Positions 11,156-28,075 of a stretch of DNA of 64,000 nucleotides are shown one piece after another. The translations under genes were made by a program, and so were the position numbers. Positions within the stretch are counted from its first letter, which is position 1, and every line of letters starts with the position of its first letter. Source of the DNA: Hirudo medicinalis (Eukaryota; Annelida; Clitellata; Hirudinida; Hirudinidae); assembly GCA_011800805.1 (NCBI GenBank), contig MPNW01000212.1, positions 1-64,000 of the forward strand. The letters are read 5' to 3'. The notes below the pieces were generated by a model. It was given only the letters and a program-made list of their open reading frames with translations. It did no database searches and had not been told where the DNA came from.

Positions 11156-13404
11156 AATAAATAATAATAATAATGATGATGATAATAATAATAATAATAA
11201 ATAATAATAATATGAACATTAAATTCGAAAATTGAAAACACACAAATTCCACGCAGCTAGTCGGGCGAATTAAAAAGTGGTTTTCATCGATGAAGACTTA
11301 TTTCCCTCAACAATTTTCAGTTTCATTTTTCAAATTTCACGTCTGATCGTTTTCTCATTAAAACTCAACAATCCTTCTTCCGACTCGAATTTTGGGACTT
11401 TAGGAAGTCGTTCTGATGTAACTGAAATTTGTTTGAACGATCTGCCTGGAATGACAATTATTCCTCCGGTCGGAACGTGGCTGGCATGCCGTCCTCGAAC
11501 CAGCACGTGTTTTCTGTCGTGTTGCATAAAATCATATACGTGTAGTAGGCCAAGCAAAAGGATATCGTGAGAATATCCACTGGCTGTGGTTCTAAGAAAT
11601 TGTCAGCTCATGCAGGCGCTCGAGCACACAACGACACAATCACGACGAGAAATGGAGGGAGTAAGAGGTACTGACAGAGGAAAGCAAAGATACATGTAGA
11701 CAGACTGCTTAGGCTAAAAGCAAACAATGCAACGGCAAACATACGCTTCACAAGTGGTTTTTTTAAATAGTTTTTTAGAGACGTGTTTGAAATTATGAAT
11801 AAGTAATAACAAACCGATTATTAACAAAAACATCACACGTTCTTAAAAAGTTTTCCATGTACTATTAACAACTAATAGACAAATAAACAATTAATATTTT
11901 TTAATAATAATAATAATAATAATAATAATTATTATTATAACAACAACAATAATGACTATAATCATGCATCATCATAATATCTATAATCATTTCTATAAAC
12001 AACACCTCGCGTAGTTTCTAAATCTTCCAAGTTTAATAGCCCTAGGGACCACTCCCAATGGGTGTGGTAAAGGTATGGTATGGTATGGTAATAATTCTCA
12101 TTCACACCCCATGGCATCACCTCAAATCAATTGGACTATTGGTTAACTAGGCTACTTCAGTCGTTCGTAGCGTGATTAGGACCGAGTTGAAGAAAGACTC
12201 AAAACTTAGCCATCCAATACCCACAAGACCCCACAATCACACGATCACCGCACCAGGGTGGGTCCCAAAAATGGGTACGAACCTTTGTCGCAGTATATCT
12301 GCCCATCATTGAGATGAAAACTGCCGCCCATGATGGCCTGGTTGCACTGGGCGCAGGTGAAGCACTCAGGGTGGTAAGTGGACTTGAGGGCCTTCACGGT
12401 GTTCTGGAGATAAATACAACAACAGTAGCGACACTCGTATCTCTAGTACGTTCGGCGAGTGGATTAAGAGGGCTCAAAACATTTCTAATTACTGTAACTA
12501 ATATTAGATTTATTATTATTATTATTATTATTGTTGTTATTATTATTATTACTACTATTTTTTAATATTATTTAACTTAATTAATCCTCTTGTTAATCCT
12601 AAACTAAGGGTAGTTAATGTTTTAATATTACAGCAATAGAGTGTAAAAAGAAATCAAAAAATCCCTGTAAATAATACAAAAAAAACAAGCACAATTACTG
12701 GAGATAAGTAAGAATGAGTGAGAGGATGAGTGGCCTTAGTGAAGCACTTTTCAATTTCAGTTTCGAATAAACATAGTCCTTAGAACATTCCTCGACAGAA
12801 TGAAGAGGTTATTATTGAAGTGTTATTCCTCGACAAGATAGCAGTTTATAGATCCTAACCTTCTACAGACTAAATTATAATAATGCAAAAGCAGACGATC
12901 AACAAGGATGGACATCGTGAATCAGTATCACTAATACATCTTGAAATAATAAGGACAGCATTTGTTTTGGGGAAGTCGTCACTCGGAGAGGCCAAGGATG
13001 CCGGGAGGACCCGAGGCAGTGTCCGGAACGAAACCTTTCAAGAACGTTCGTGTGTGCGAAAATACATTTCCATGACAATCAGAGTAAAAGCAAAACTGAA
13101 TTCAAACTCAGAATTGTCGTTCATCTTAAGTAAACAACGCAGTGTTTACTGTTGCCATGGTTACCAATATCAATTGTTGCAAGAGAATATTATAACTGTT
13201 TACGGAGAATATTAATATGTATAAATATTATCACAGACAAATCTGCTCTTGAATGAGAAAAGGCTGCTCGTAAAAAAGCCTAATGATGATCAGACTCTTT
13301 TTCATTTCAATCACCACAAATAAATACCACAATTAAATATCAACCATGATTGAGTTGTTAAACAAAAACAATTAAAGATACGGTATTGAATGACAATAAA
13401 TCGA

Positions 13405-13484
<80 letters not shown>

Positions 13485-14926
13485 TACAAATTAGATGACA
13501 AACATTGCAATCAAACCAATCTCACCCCAATAATGCCCCTGTTGCACTTGGCGCACTTGGGGGCAAAGTACCTCTCGTAGTCATCCTTACAGTAGACCTG
13601 ACCCTGCTCCTCCACGAAGCCCACGTCCGACAAGTTCACCTTGCATCCAGGTTGGCTGCACACGAAATGCTCAGGACAGAAGATCTTGTTGATTGCCATG
13701 ATGTACGCTCCTCTGGATGAATCATTTTCTCGATTTTATTGATCAACTTCAAGAAATTTATCACTTACAATTGAAAATTTCAAGAATATGGATGTAAGTT
13801 TTTTTTTTTTTATAAAATAAGGCTACGAAGATCCAGAATGTTAGATAATGCAGCTACATAATTTAGTGGATATTTTCCTACAGGTAAATTTTTTTTAAAA
13901 AGCAGAAAATAAAATCCATGTGACCTTTGCTCAAGTCCTCATCAGCTAAGCAATGAGTGGGCTGCAATTTGTATCAGTAAATTTTTTTTCAGCCATCCAT
14001 CCACCTGTGCTTGTAGAATGCTTACGTTTTGTTTGTGTACTGTTGCCTAGCAACTTGCAAATCATCAATTCATCTTTATGAGCCTCTCATAATCATCAAA
14101 GGATGGAAGAGACAACAGGTGATATCAGGTGATATGCAGCCTTAGGCCCCAAAACAGCAAATAATTTGCTTTTTAACTCAAGTGGTGTGATGATGATGAT
14201 GATGATGACGATGTCGATGATTGCGATGATGATAACGGATGTGAGAATAATTAACATGCCGATTGATTAATAATCGACACGTGATGAACCACCTTGATAA
14301 TGAAAGAGCCACGTTTACATTAGTAATGTCATTTAATGAAGATTCAGTGGAGTGTACATTAATAGTACTCTTCACAAGGCAATTAAGTACAACTATCTTA
14401 AGAGCATCTAGGGTGTCATGTAGCTTACGTCATCCACTGACGCAAGCTAGGTCTCGAACCCGAAGCCTCTCGACCGCTGATTGCATGCAGAGAAACTTAA
14501 CACCAAATTTTTTTTTGCTAATTCCACGAGATAACTTTTTATCATCATCACCACCATTAAGTCGTCGCCATCATCATCATCATCACCAATACCATCATCA
14601 TCATCATCATCATCACCACGATCAATTGAACTCTGACTCACAGGCAATCAAAAAACGTTCGATTCCCTCGTTTGAGAGGTTTCGACTTAAATCCAGTGGA
14701 ATCTCTGAAATGGGGAATAGGAGGAGAGATGAGAGTCTTTAGGGAGGGGAGTCAAAAGCGTGACAAAGTGACAGCTGAATAATGAGTTATCAAAAAAGCT
14801 GCATCGCTAATGAAATCATGGGTCACACGCTCGTCTGGCAGTCGTGATGTTTACATCAGACATAGCGATGCTTACGCTTGCGGCGCTTTGCAAATAAACA
14901 TATTATTATTATTATTGTTGTTGTTA

Positions 14927-14969
<43 letters not shown>

Positions 14970-17476
14970 GTTGTTATATTATTATTATTATTATGAAAAA
15001 ATCGAAAGATGGTTAGCATCAAAGACGCTTAACATTTAAGACAGTGACAATATCGAGGCAATGTCCATGGAAGGAAATAGCACCTCAAAAGATCGCAATT
15101 AACAATCATGATTATTATTATTATTATTGTTGTTGTTGCTATTATTATTAACATATTTATTATTATTGCTGATGTTATTATTAATAATAATAATATTATT
15201 GCTGTTATTATTATCATCATCATCATCATACCCTCGTTATTAGGAATAATTATGGCCGGCGAAAGAATGTCTTTAGAGAGCGAATGCTTAATTATTATCT
15301 TAATTACATCCTCGTGAGAAGACAGGAAGATGAACATGATTGGGTTCTGGGGAGACTAAGCGGCTTCTGCTATGCATTAACTATTGACTGTCAAAGCCAG
15401 GCCTCGCTCACTCTATGTGACTGGTATGGTTAAATAAACAATCCTCAACAGCTAATTGTCATAATTCGATGTATTAATACAATTCCAATGTAATTTGCCG
15501 ATGAGTGGATTGAAAACAAATTACTTGCAATTTCATAATTTGAGGCGTGAAACGTCGAGTCTCGAGACAGACGCTTTAAGCTTTATTGGCGCTGTTGTAT
15601 TTTCAATGACTACAATGGCTGACCTTTTATTTTTAAACTTTGTTTTTTTTTTGTTATTTTATTTATCCACTTTCTTAGCTCATCGTGTCCGTCAGAGCGT
15701 AAATGAAAATAAGACTTCTTTGAAACCAACCTGACGGGGGCATTGCAAACATTGCAGACAGGGATGGCAGAAGGATCCAGTTTGTCCAAGATTGAACTTT
15801 TAGGCGAGGGCTGCGGAGAGGGAGCCCTTGCAAATGACGGAGGATCGGGCTTAGCCAGTTGTTGGGTTCCGCAGACTTTTGGGTCTTCTGTACGTCACGG
15901 TTTCGGGCAGCTCCCCCTATGGTCACGCCGTAGTTAGAGTTCTTAGGGCCATAGTATGAGGGCTGAGGGGAGGTTGACCTTTTCACCTGGTTGTCCTGCA
16001 TTCTGTCGGTCTCTATTGTCCTACAGGGCACAAAAATGTCAACAAGACAATTAATCTGAGTCCTGGCAGATGCCTCCACAAACATTTGGGCCATGGTACA
16101 ATTATTTCCCACTCACTACAAGTGATTTCGATAAATTTATTATCATACTGTTAAAATTGTATAAAAATCTCGCCATAATTTAAATAATAACTTAATTATA
16201 ATTTACTGCATAATTTATCCATCACATCTAAATCCAAACAAAAAAGAAGTGACTTTCATCTCCTAAACAAATCCCTATCTAAAAAATTATTCTGAACATC
16301 AAAACAAGACTCACACATGCTTCTTCTCGAGAATGTCGACAAGCTTGGACTGGATTGGGGACGATTTGACTCCTGCCCCTGTTCGTGGATTGAAAGGCAC
16401 ATTGACACCGGCCTCCAGGTCCTTCACAAGTCTGTAAGTCTCAGAAGGAACATACTTTCCAGGCTCAAGACCTTTGGTCGAGCTTGACGTCTCTTCTGTG
16501 ACGGTGACATCCGGGAACCTATGCAAGGGCTGGAAGGACCGTCCGGAGGAAACTGCCGAGAAATTTGAAGGAGACGGAGGTGGAAGAATCGGCGGAGGTG
16601 GAGGAAAATCATCAAAATTGTCCTGGTTCGGATCCTCAGTGGATTTGGTCAAACCGCTGGTGATGGTTTGGAATGATGGTTGATACAGAGCTGCATTTTT
16701 GCTGGAGATTGTTGGAGCAGGTGGAGCCTTGTAGGAGACCGGTCCAGAAGAGTAGGATGGAATTCTAGTTTTATGAGTATCCCTAAAAACCACATTTGAA
16801 GCCAAAATGTTATTGGCATTGATGGCAAATGATTGCTGTAGTATTCCTCCTTACCCGATAGACAGGCTGTCAACTTGGCTCGCCAGTGAATTATCCGAAT
16901 TTAATGTCAATTCTCCTGATCTAAACTAAAATACCAGTTCCATTTTAAGCAGAGTTAATTTTTTATGCTAGTTGAAAGGTGATGATCATTTGAAATACAG
17001 CAAGAACTCACAGTTCCCGCAGTAAAGTTCTCTGAGACATCCAATTGACGAACTGGTATTTCATCTCCCCTTGAAAAAATCAAATCATACTATTACTACC
17101 TTCAATACCGCTTCATTTGACATCAACAAAATGACTTGCCTACAAACAGATAACTGGATATTGTTTCCAGCTTTAACAATCAGATCCTGTGCCTCCTTAT
17201 GCTTAAGTCCATTTGTTGGACAAGAATCAATTGCGGAGATATTATCTCCAATCTCAAGACCACATCTAGCAGCAATACTTCCTGGATTAATCTGAAACAA
17301 TTCCATACAGGCACAACTATTATTATCCATAATAAATATAAAACTCTTTTGTCAGCAAGAAAAAAATAACTTACTCTTTGTACAGTGAGTGGCGCTCCGA
17401 AATCTTTACCTCCGTGAAGTCTGAAACCCCATGGAACGCTTGAATCCGATTTGCTTAATTTAATTGTGACTGGCAT
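9829..17476 (-). CDS. PDZ and LIM domain protein (ALP/Enigma/Zasp type), one exon missing
   Basis: Z-disc and actin-cytoskeleton scaffold: PDZ binds alpha-actinin, LIM domains bind kinases. Exons in transcript order: 17476-17375, 17291-17140, 17069-17012, 16925-16855, 16782-16315, 16020-15894, 15810-15731, 13712-13526, 12403-12283, and a last exon 9906-9829. The PDZ domain fills residues 1 to about 84 with the carboxylate loop VPWGF. A Pro/Ser-rich linker has a PFNPRTG segment typical of the ZM region. LIM1 starts near residue 345 (CNVC), LIM2 near 404 (CAKC). The last exon gives only the tail of LIM3 (CQVNL...FLCRDHAR, stop). Exon 12403-12283 ends in phase 1 but the last exon starts in phase 0, so an exon of length 2 mod 3 carrying the front of LIM3 is absent; a single N at 11061 marks a likely assembly gap there. 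Exon 2 uses a GC donor (GCAAGT). The 83-base intron 15893-15811 is inferred from a frame change. Confidence 0.88.
10767..11213. repeat. Microsatellite block with an assembly break (N at 11061)
   Basis: An ATT run at about 10767-10830 is followed by TAA repeats from about 10939, a long GAAT tetranucleotide run to 11060, one N, then TAA repeats to about 11213. The abrupt change of repeat unit exactly at the single N suggests two contigs joined with unknown distance. Confidence 0.9.
13407..13483. repeat. (TTA)n microsatellite in an intron
   Basis: About 25 uninterrupted TTA triplets just upstream of the LIM1/LIM2 exon of the PDZ-LIM gene on the opposite strand. Confidence 0.95.
14400..14520 (-). 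mobile_element. Possible tRNA-derived SINE fragment with hairpin
   Basis: On the minus strand a box B-like GGTTCGAGACC lies downstream of TGCATGCAATCAGCGG, which is loosely box A-like, at tRNA-like spacing. Beyond box B is a 12-bp inverted repeat, TAGCTTGCGTCA / TGACGTAAGCTA, with a 5-base loop (14421-14449; 11 of 12 pairs). No poly-A tail or target duplication was found, so this is a suggestion only. Confidence 0.3.
14890..15232. repeat. Intronic ATT/GTT microsatellite clusters
   Basis: Two clusters (about 14897-14993 and 15108-15232) of ATT, GTT and ATC triplets inside the 2-kb intron between the LIM1 exons of the PDZ-LIM gene. Confidence 0.85.
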
Positions 17477-17950
17477 TATCTCGAAAATGCAACTTAATCC
17501 TAATTCACGAAAGGCAGAAACTTAACAGAATTCTTTAAATTGATAACAATTTAAGCACGACCCGGATGCTAATGCACTGACTCAAGCAGAACACCTCAGC
17601 TCGTACAATCATCCAATTCTTCTATGTTTGACGCATGCCTACCTCGATTGTCATTTACATCAACACCTAAACGCTTGATCATGATTATTCATTTTGCAGT
17701 CACAGCTATCACATTAAAAAAAAATATTTTTTATTACAAATATATTTTACAAGATTTAAAGTCATCCATAACCCAAGCGAGTCTTCAAATTCACGCAAAT
17801 TCTAACTAAATCAAAGTCCTTAAAAATTCAAGTTTGATTAATAAATTTTATTTTATATAAACAAAGAAAATTGTTTCAAATTATCAAAAAATAAAATTTA
17901 TTTATTTTTATATAATATAAATATTACGTTGAATAATTGTCATAGATCTT
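17477..17950. promoter_or_regulatory. Divergent promoter region between the PDZ-LIM gene and RPS24
   Basis: About 0.5 kb separates the PDZ-LIM start (minus) from the RPS24 5' end (plus). It is AT-rich with no visible exon. Confidence 0.4.
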
Positions 17951-17954
17951 TGTG

Positions 17955-17980
17955 TTTCTCTCCTATTTCCTTTTCTCGCT
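17955..17980 (+). promoter_or_regulatory. 5' TOP-like pyrimidine tract of RPS24
   Basis: The sequence TTCTCTCCTATTTCCTTTTC lies about 45 bases before the start codon. Ribosomal protein mRNAs of animals begin with a C followed by a pyrimidine tract (5' TOP), which places translation under mTOR control. The exact transcription start is inferred. Confidence 0.55.
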
Positions 17981-18002
17981 AGTTGCCTCCTCGTTTGTCA
18001 AG

Positions 18003-18701
18003 ATGGTTGGTTTTGGAGATTTAATTTTTGTTTTAAGCACTTTTGACACAAAAACGATGAGAGGGATAATCTTGATTTGCGAAATCGAACGATTCATCGT
18101 TGTTACCAATAAGCTGAACTGCAAAGCACTGGTTACATTACATAATGTTATTTCTTAAAGGCCGAAAGCGTTGCCACAATCCGCACCAGGAAATTTCTTA
18201 CCAACAGACTTCTCTGCCGTAAGCAGATGGTAAGTTTCGTGATTCATTTGCTACTTTTATGATTGTAGATTTCTAATTTTCGGAACATGTGCAGGTCGTT
18301 GACGTCCTTCACCCCGGTAGAGCTACTGTCCCAAAGTCTGAAATCAAAGAAAAGATTGCCCAGATGTACAAGACCACCCCAGATCTTGTCTTCTCCTTTG
18401 GATTCAGAACCAACTTCCAGGGTGGTAAGACAACTGGATTTGCTCTGATCTACGACACCCTTGACTTTGCCAAGAAGTTCGAGCCCAAGCACAGACTTGT
18501 CAGGCAGGGGCTCATGACCATCTCCAAGGTCCCCAAGAAGCAGAGGAAGGAGAGGAAGAACAGGCAGAAGAAGGTCAGGGGAACCAAAAAGAGCAAGGTC
18601 GGTGCCACATCCGGATCAGCCAAGGGAGGAAAGGTAACTATATTCTAGAATTTTTGCCTACTTGTATTGATATTAAAAAACAATTTTTTTTATTGCAGTA
18701 A
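18003..18701 (+). CDS. RPS24: 40S ribosomal protein S24 (eS24)
   Basis: Structural protein of the small ribosomal subunit, needed for 18S rRNA processing. Four coding exons: 18003-18005 (the ATG alone), 18161-18229, 18295-18633, 18699-18701 (the stop codon alone). The product is 137 residues, near the vertebrate 130-133. The protein reads [19 protein letters not shown], then [24 protein letters not shown] and a basic tail rich in RK. The first intron directly after the ATG and the intron after KQM correspond to the known human gene structure, where exon 2 begins at the fourth coding base. Introns are 155, 65 and 65 bases. A polyadenylation signal follows at 18746. Confidence 0.98.
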
Positions 18702-18745
18702 AAGACTCAGGCTGGGAAGGATATGTACTGTTTCATTTATTTGAC

Positions 18746-18751
18746 AATAAA
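18746..18751 (+). promoter_or_regulatory. Polyadenylation signal AATAAA of RPS24
   Basis: AATAAA lies 45 bases after the RPS24 stop codon. COX18 ends on the other strand at 18975 with its own AATAAA (minus strand) at 18968-18963, so the two genes are tail to tail with about 200 bases between signals. Confidence 0.75.
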
Positions 18752-18974
18752 TATGAGAAACAACCCAACAATTTCTTAATGTATGTTTGGTCAGGGTTCA
18801 GTGATAAGTAATATTTTTGGCATAACTATGGGTCAAACAGAAATGGAATTAGTAGAGGGCAACTTTGAGTAAAATGGAGGATTTTGCACGGCTGCCTGGA
18901 GTTCGATGTCGATTTTGCGAAACTGCGTTTTGTGTGAGTGATGCAACTTGGGTTTGTCAAATTTTATTGAAAAT

Positions 18975-20641
18975 TTAAGCTGTCCTTCTGAATTTATCTC
19001 TAAGCAACTCCCAATTTGTCCTAAATGGCGTGGCAACCTCTGATGGAGTGACGGGAATGCCTAAAATCCTGCGACACTTAGGGAGGGAGACTATGATGTT
19101 CTGGGCAAGACCGTAGACACTTGAACACGACCAAAACAGAGTCATGCTCTGAAATCAATAAAATCATCATGATATTGTATGACGCTTAAATCTTCAAGCC
19201 CAAGGTTGCATTTCTGCAAAAGAACTCTTCCCTGGTGGTGTTAATAGTAATAATAATGTGACTATGTACCGTATTTCCCCAAGCACGAGATTTACTTTGT
19301 TCGAAAAGTTTGTGGTCACTGAGTGCTTCTTAAGCACTGGTGATTTGTAGATTTGACTTATGCCATTTTTTTCTCCAGATTTTGGTTACCAAAATCAAGG
19401 TGTGTCTTAAACGTGGGGAAATACGGTAAATGAATATGAAACTTTAAAGCAGTAAAAATGTATGTCATGTATAGTGAATCGTAATCAGTGCTCACACTTG
19501 GACACATTGCTGCTACAGGGAACATGATGATGTTGACGACTCTCAGAAAGTTCATCACCATCTTCTGGAACTTTTGTGGATTTTTCACTTTCAGGTTGTA
19601 AATCTTAAAAAACCGAACAGACACCACTAACTACAAGTTGACAGCTATGTTGACATGATGTTAGCAAATACCCATAAAGTAATTTTAAAAAATTTGCATC
19701 GATTTGTAACAAAATACTAAAGTGAACAGTAGACATGTCACCATCACTCACTTCCATGAGAACAAAATTCGTCCCGCAGAAAATCAGTGGCAGTCCAATG
19801 TGATCAGGCAAAAGTAGATTTTGAAACCACAATGTCCCTTCTGTAGCCAATGCTGGAGTCAATGCTGAGATGAAAAAGTAACTAAATATTATCAGAAGTA
19901 GCAAAAATATTGTGCAATTGCTTGAAAATACCCTGTCCATTTAAATGTGCCATGCCACTCATATTTCTCAGGGCAAGGGACATGGACACCCAGATGGGAA
20001 TTTGAATCCAAGGTAGGACGAAGTTCTTTCCGGGATGGCAGTTCTCACGAATGTAGATCTGCGTCATGTGTCTCTTCAACTTTTAAACGACAAATGAAAA
20101 AATAAATTAAATCCCTTTTAAGTATTTCAATGCAGTAAGAAATAAAGTGATTACCTACATTTTTCCTGTAATGAAGCTTGGCTGTCTTCTCCGACCATTT
20201 GAACACCTTCTTAGCTCGGGCAACTTCCATCATAAGATCATTTGCTAGTTTCTTCACCTCTGGTACGATAAGTTCTAACTTGGCATTATTCTTGGCAGTG
20301 ATCACGAAAATGGGCAAGGTAACGCAAGTCCTTAGCATGAATGTCGATAAAACTATAGATGCCCACCATGGGAGTCCAAGGCTATCATGAACCGTAGTGA
20401 GAAAATTGTAGGCACAATTTATTGGGGGAGATTCCACTGATAACCAAGAGGCGGTAGACGCTTGGGTTAAATTTCTTTTGCATTGAATTATGACGTTGTG
20501 GGGTCCCCAAGGTCCTTCTGCTGGAGAACGTTGCTTATCCTTTAAGAAAGACCCAGTACCTATTTGGCAATAGTAACGTTGTGATGTCACAAAAGTTAAC
20601 GCTTTGTTTACGTTAATGTATACTTGAGCTCGAAGGGCCAT
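18975..20641 (-). CDS. COX18: Cytochrome c oxidase assembly protein COX18 (Oxa1/YidC/Alb3 insertase family)
   Basis: Mitochondrial inner-membrane insertase that translocates the C-terminus of COX2 during complex IV assembly. Five exons in transcript order: 20641-20159, 20079-19932, 19864-19752, 19603-19496, 19148-18975; phases agree and the product is 341 residues. A second in-frame ATG at 20665 would add eight residues; I prefer the inner one, MALRAQ, which starts a basic, Arg-containing presequence. Family marks are SLGLPWWASIVLST, MLRTCVTLP, the long helical segment WSEKTAKLHYRKN, then ENCHPGKNFVLPWIQIPIW and MSLALRNMSG, followed by PVAAMCPS and a last membrane span. ENCHP and PW(I/V)Q favour COX18 over OXA1L. 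It is divergent from MELK with 715 bp between starts. Confidence 0.93.
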
Positions 20642-21356
20642 CTTCCAACATATATCGTTATTCACGTTGCCCAGTTATCGTTCATTATTTATTATAAATA
20701 TTACACCCCACAAAACTTTCATCTAGCAGTTAATGGATGACTGTGAGCTCGACAATAACAGCAAACATATTAAATATGTCTTTGTCAAGAATTTGTTTTT
20801 ACACATTTATGCAATAAAGTGACTTCATCAATGTTGACCAATACACTAAGGATAACATAGCAAGACTAGCAGCCGTACAAGAACCAAATAATTCACTTAG
20901 TTCATCGCGTTTGAAGAATTATCTCTAAAAATCGGTCTAAACAAGTCACATCGGGTTCTGTATTTGCAATAATTTTTCAATTCCTGTTACTTTTCTCTTA
21001 CATTTATCATTTTAATAATTTTAAGGGTATTCTAAAATGTCAAATAACTTCATATCATCAGCCTGCATACATTTTGAAAAATTTGCAATATATATATATA
21101 TATATTTTAAATATATAAAATTATATATATAATAACATGTATTATGATTGTATTTATTTCTATAACTTATGTACATCTACGCATAATGTTTAAACTTTAT
21201 GTAATATTTTGTAATCGAAAGGATTGCTGAATAAAGTGTACATTATCCCGCCACTTTCGAATTTTGTTTTGTAATTGTTTTTGTAGTTCTCGGTACTTTT
21301 CGGTCTGCTTCGGTCAGCCTTGAGGAAGCTATTTTATTGCATAAACGTTTTAGAAA
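20642..21356. promoter_or_regulatory. Divergent promoter region between COX18 and MELK
   Basis: 715 bp of AT-rich DNA with an alternating AT stretch at about 21091-21133. No exon is recognisable; both 5' untranslated regions lie here. Confidence 0.45.
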
Positions 21357-27326
<5,970 letters not shown>

Positions 27327-27558
27327 TCGTGCCAGCCATACGTACCGTCACCAATCTCAGACATTTCATCACCTGCTTGTAGAATGCCTACCCTCAAACA
27401 TTCTCTGGGAGCCTGTCAGACACTTCCAAGCATGGCTCAACAGCCCCTGCCTCTACATTTTTTATTTAACTCTTGACCAAGTCTTGTTTCAACGTTCTGA
27501 TACAAATTAACAAAAACTCGCCGTTACGCTCGGTTCATCTGCTTTTAACCTTTTGTGA

Positions 27559-27564
27559 AATAAA
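27559..27564 (+). promoter_or_regulatory. Polyadenylation signal AATAAA of MELK
   Basis: AATAAA lies 233 bases after the MELK stop codon. NAP1L ends on the opposite strand at 28076, so the two genes converge. Confidence 0.6.
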
Positions 27565-28075
27565 AACTGCAACATGCAAACTGAGCTTGGCTTAAACTCT
27601 GGTGCCAGTTGACTAAAATCTCAAGTTCTACAGGGCTGCCATTCCAAACAGGAACTGGTTTCTACCTGACAGAAACTCGCACAGCAAAGTGCAATCAATT
27701 TTATTGGCAGTAAGCAACAAACACAAACGCTCTTAAGAAGCATGAGACCATGTTATCAGTTCTGTGATTTCCTAGATGTGTTGATATCATTGAAATTGTC
27801 GTACGATTTTTTGTCACATAGATATAAATAATATGGCATGTGCCCCAAAGTCGAAAGTTTCAGGTGTCGAACGAAATTCTCATCGCCGATAAAGCAAATC
27901 CCCAGCTATGGTTATCTTTAAGAATTCAACTTCTTTTATGGTCCCATGTTCAATTTTTGCCTCAAAACCTTAAAACGAGAAAATTCCAACCATAAGCAGC
28001 CAGACATCAGCAAGTAAATCAATCATGATGCCAACCAAAAAAAAATTTATTCCATGAATAGCAACATGCACATCA

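Noticed and set aside
12030..12260. GGTAT repeats and unusual text near 12070, read as a possible transposon
   Set aside because: Only three GGTAT copies and no terminal repeats or coding remnant; not enough to name an element.
12883..13215. 110-codon frame and a GC-rich block (12960-13050) in a PDZ-LIM intron, read as a possible alternative last exon
   Set aside because: A weak acceptor (GAAAG) in the right phase exists, but the resulting peptide has no LIM or other recognisable feature and reads into AT-rich nonsense.
18006..18160. Possible C/D-box snoRNA in RPS24 intron 1 (ACGATGA at 18054, CTGA at 18114)
   Set aside because: The C box has a mismatch and no terminal stem pairs the flanks, so the spacing alone is not enough.
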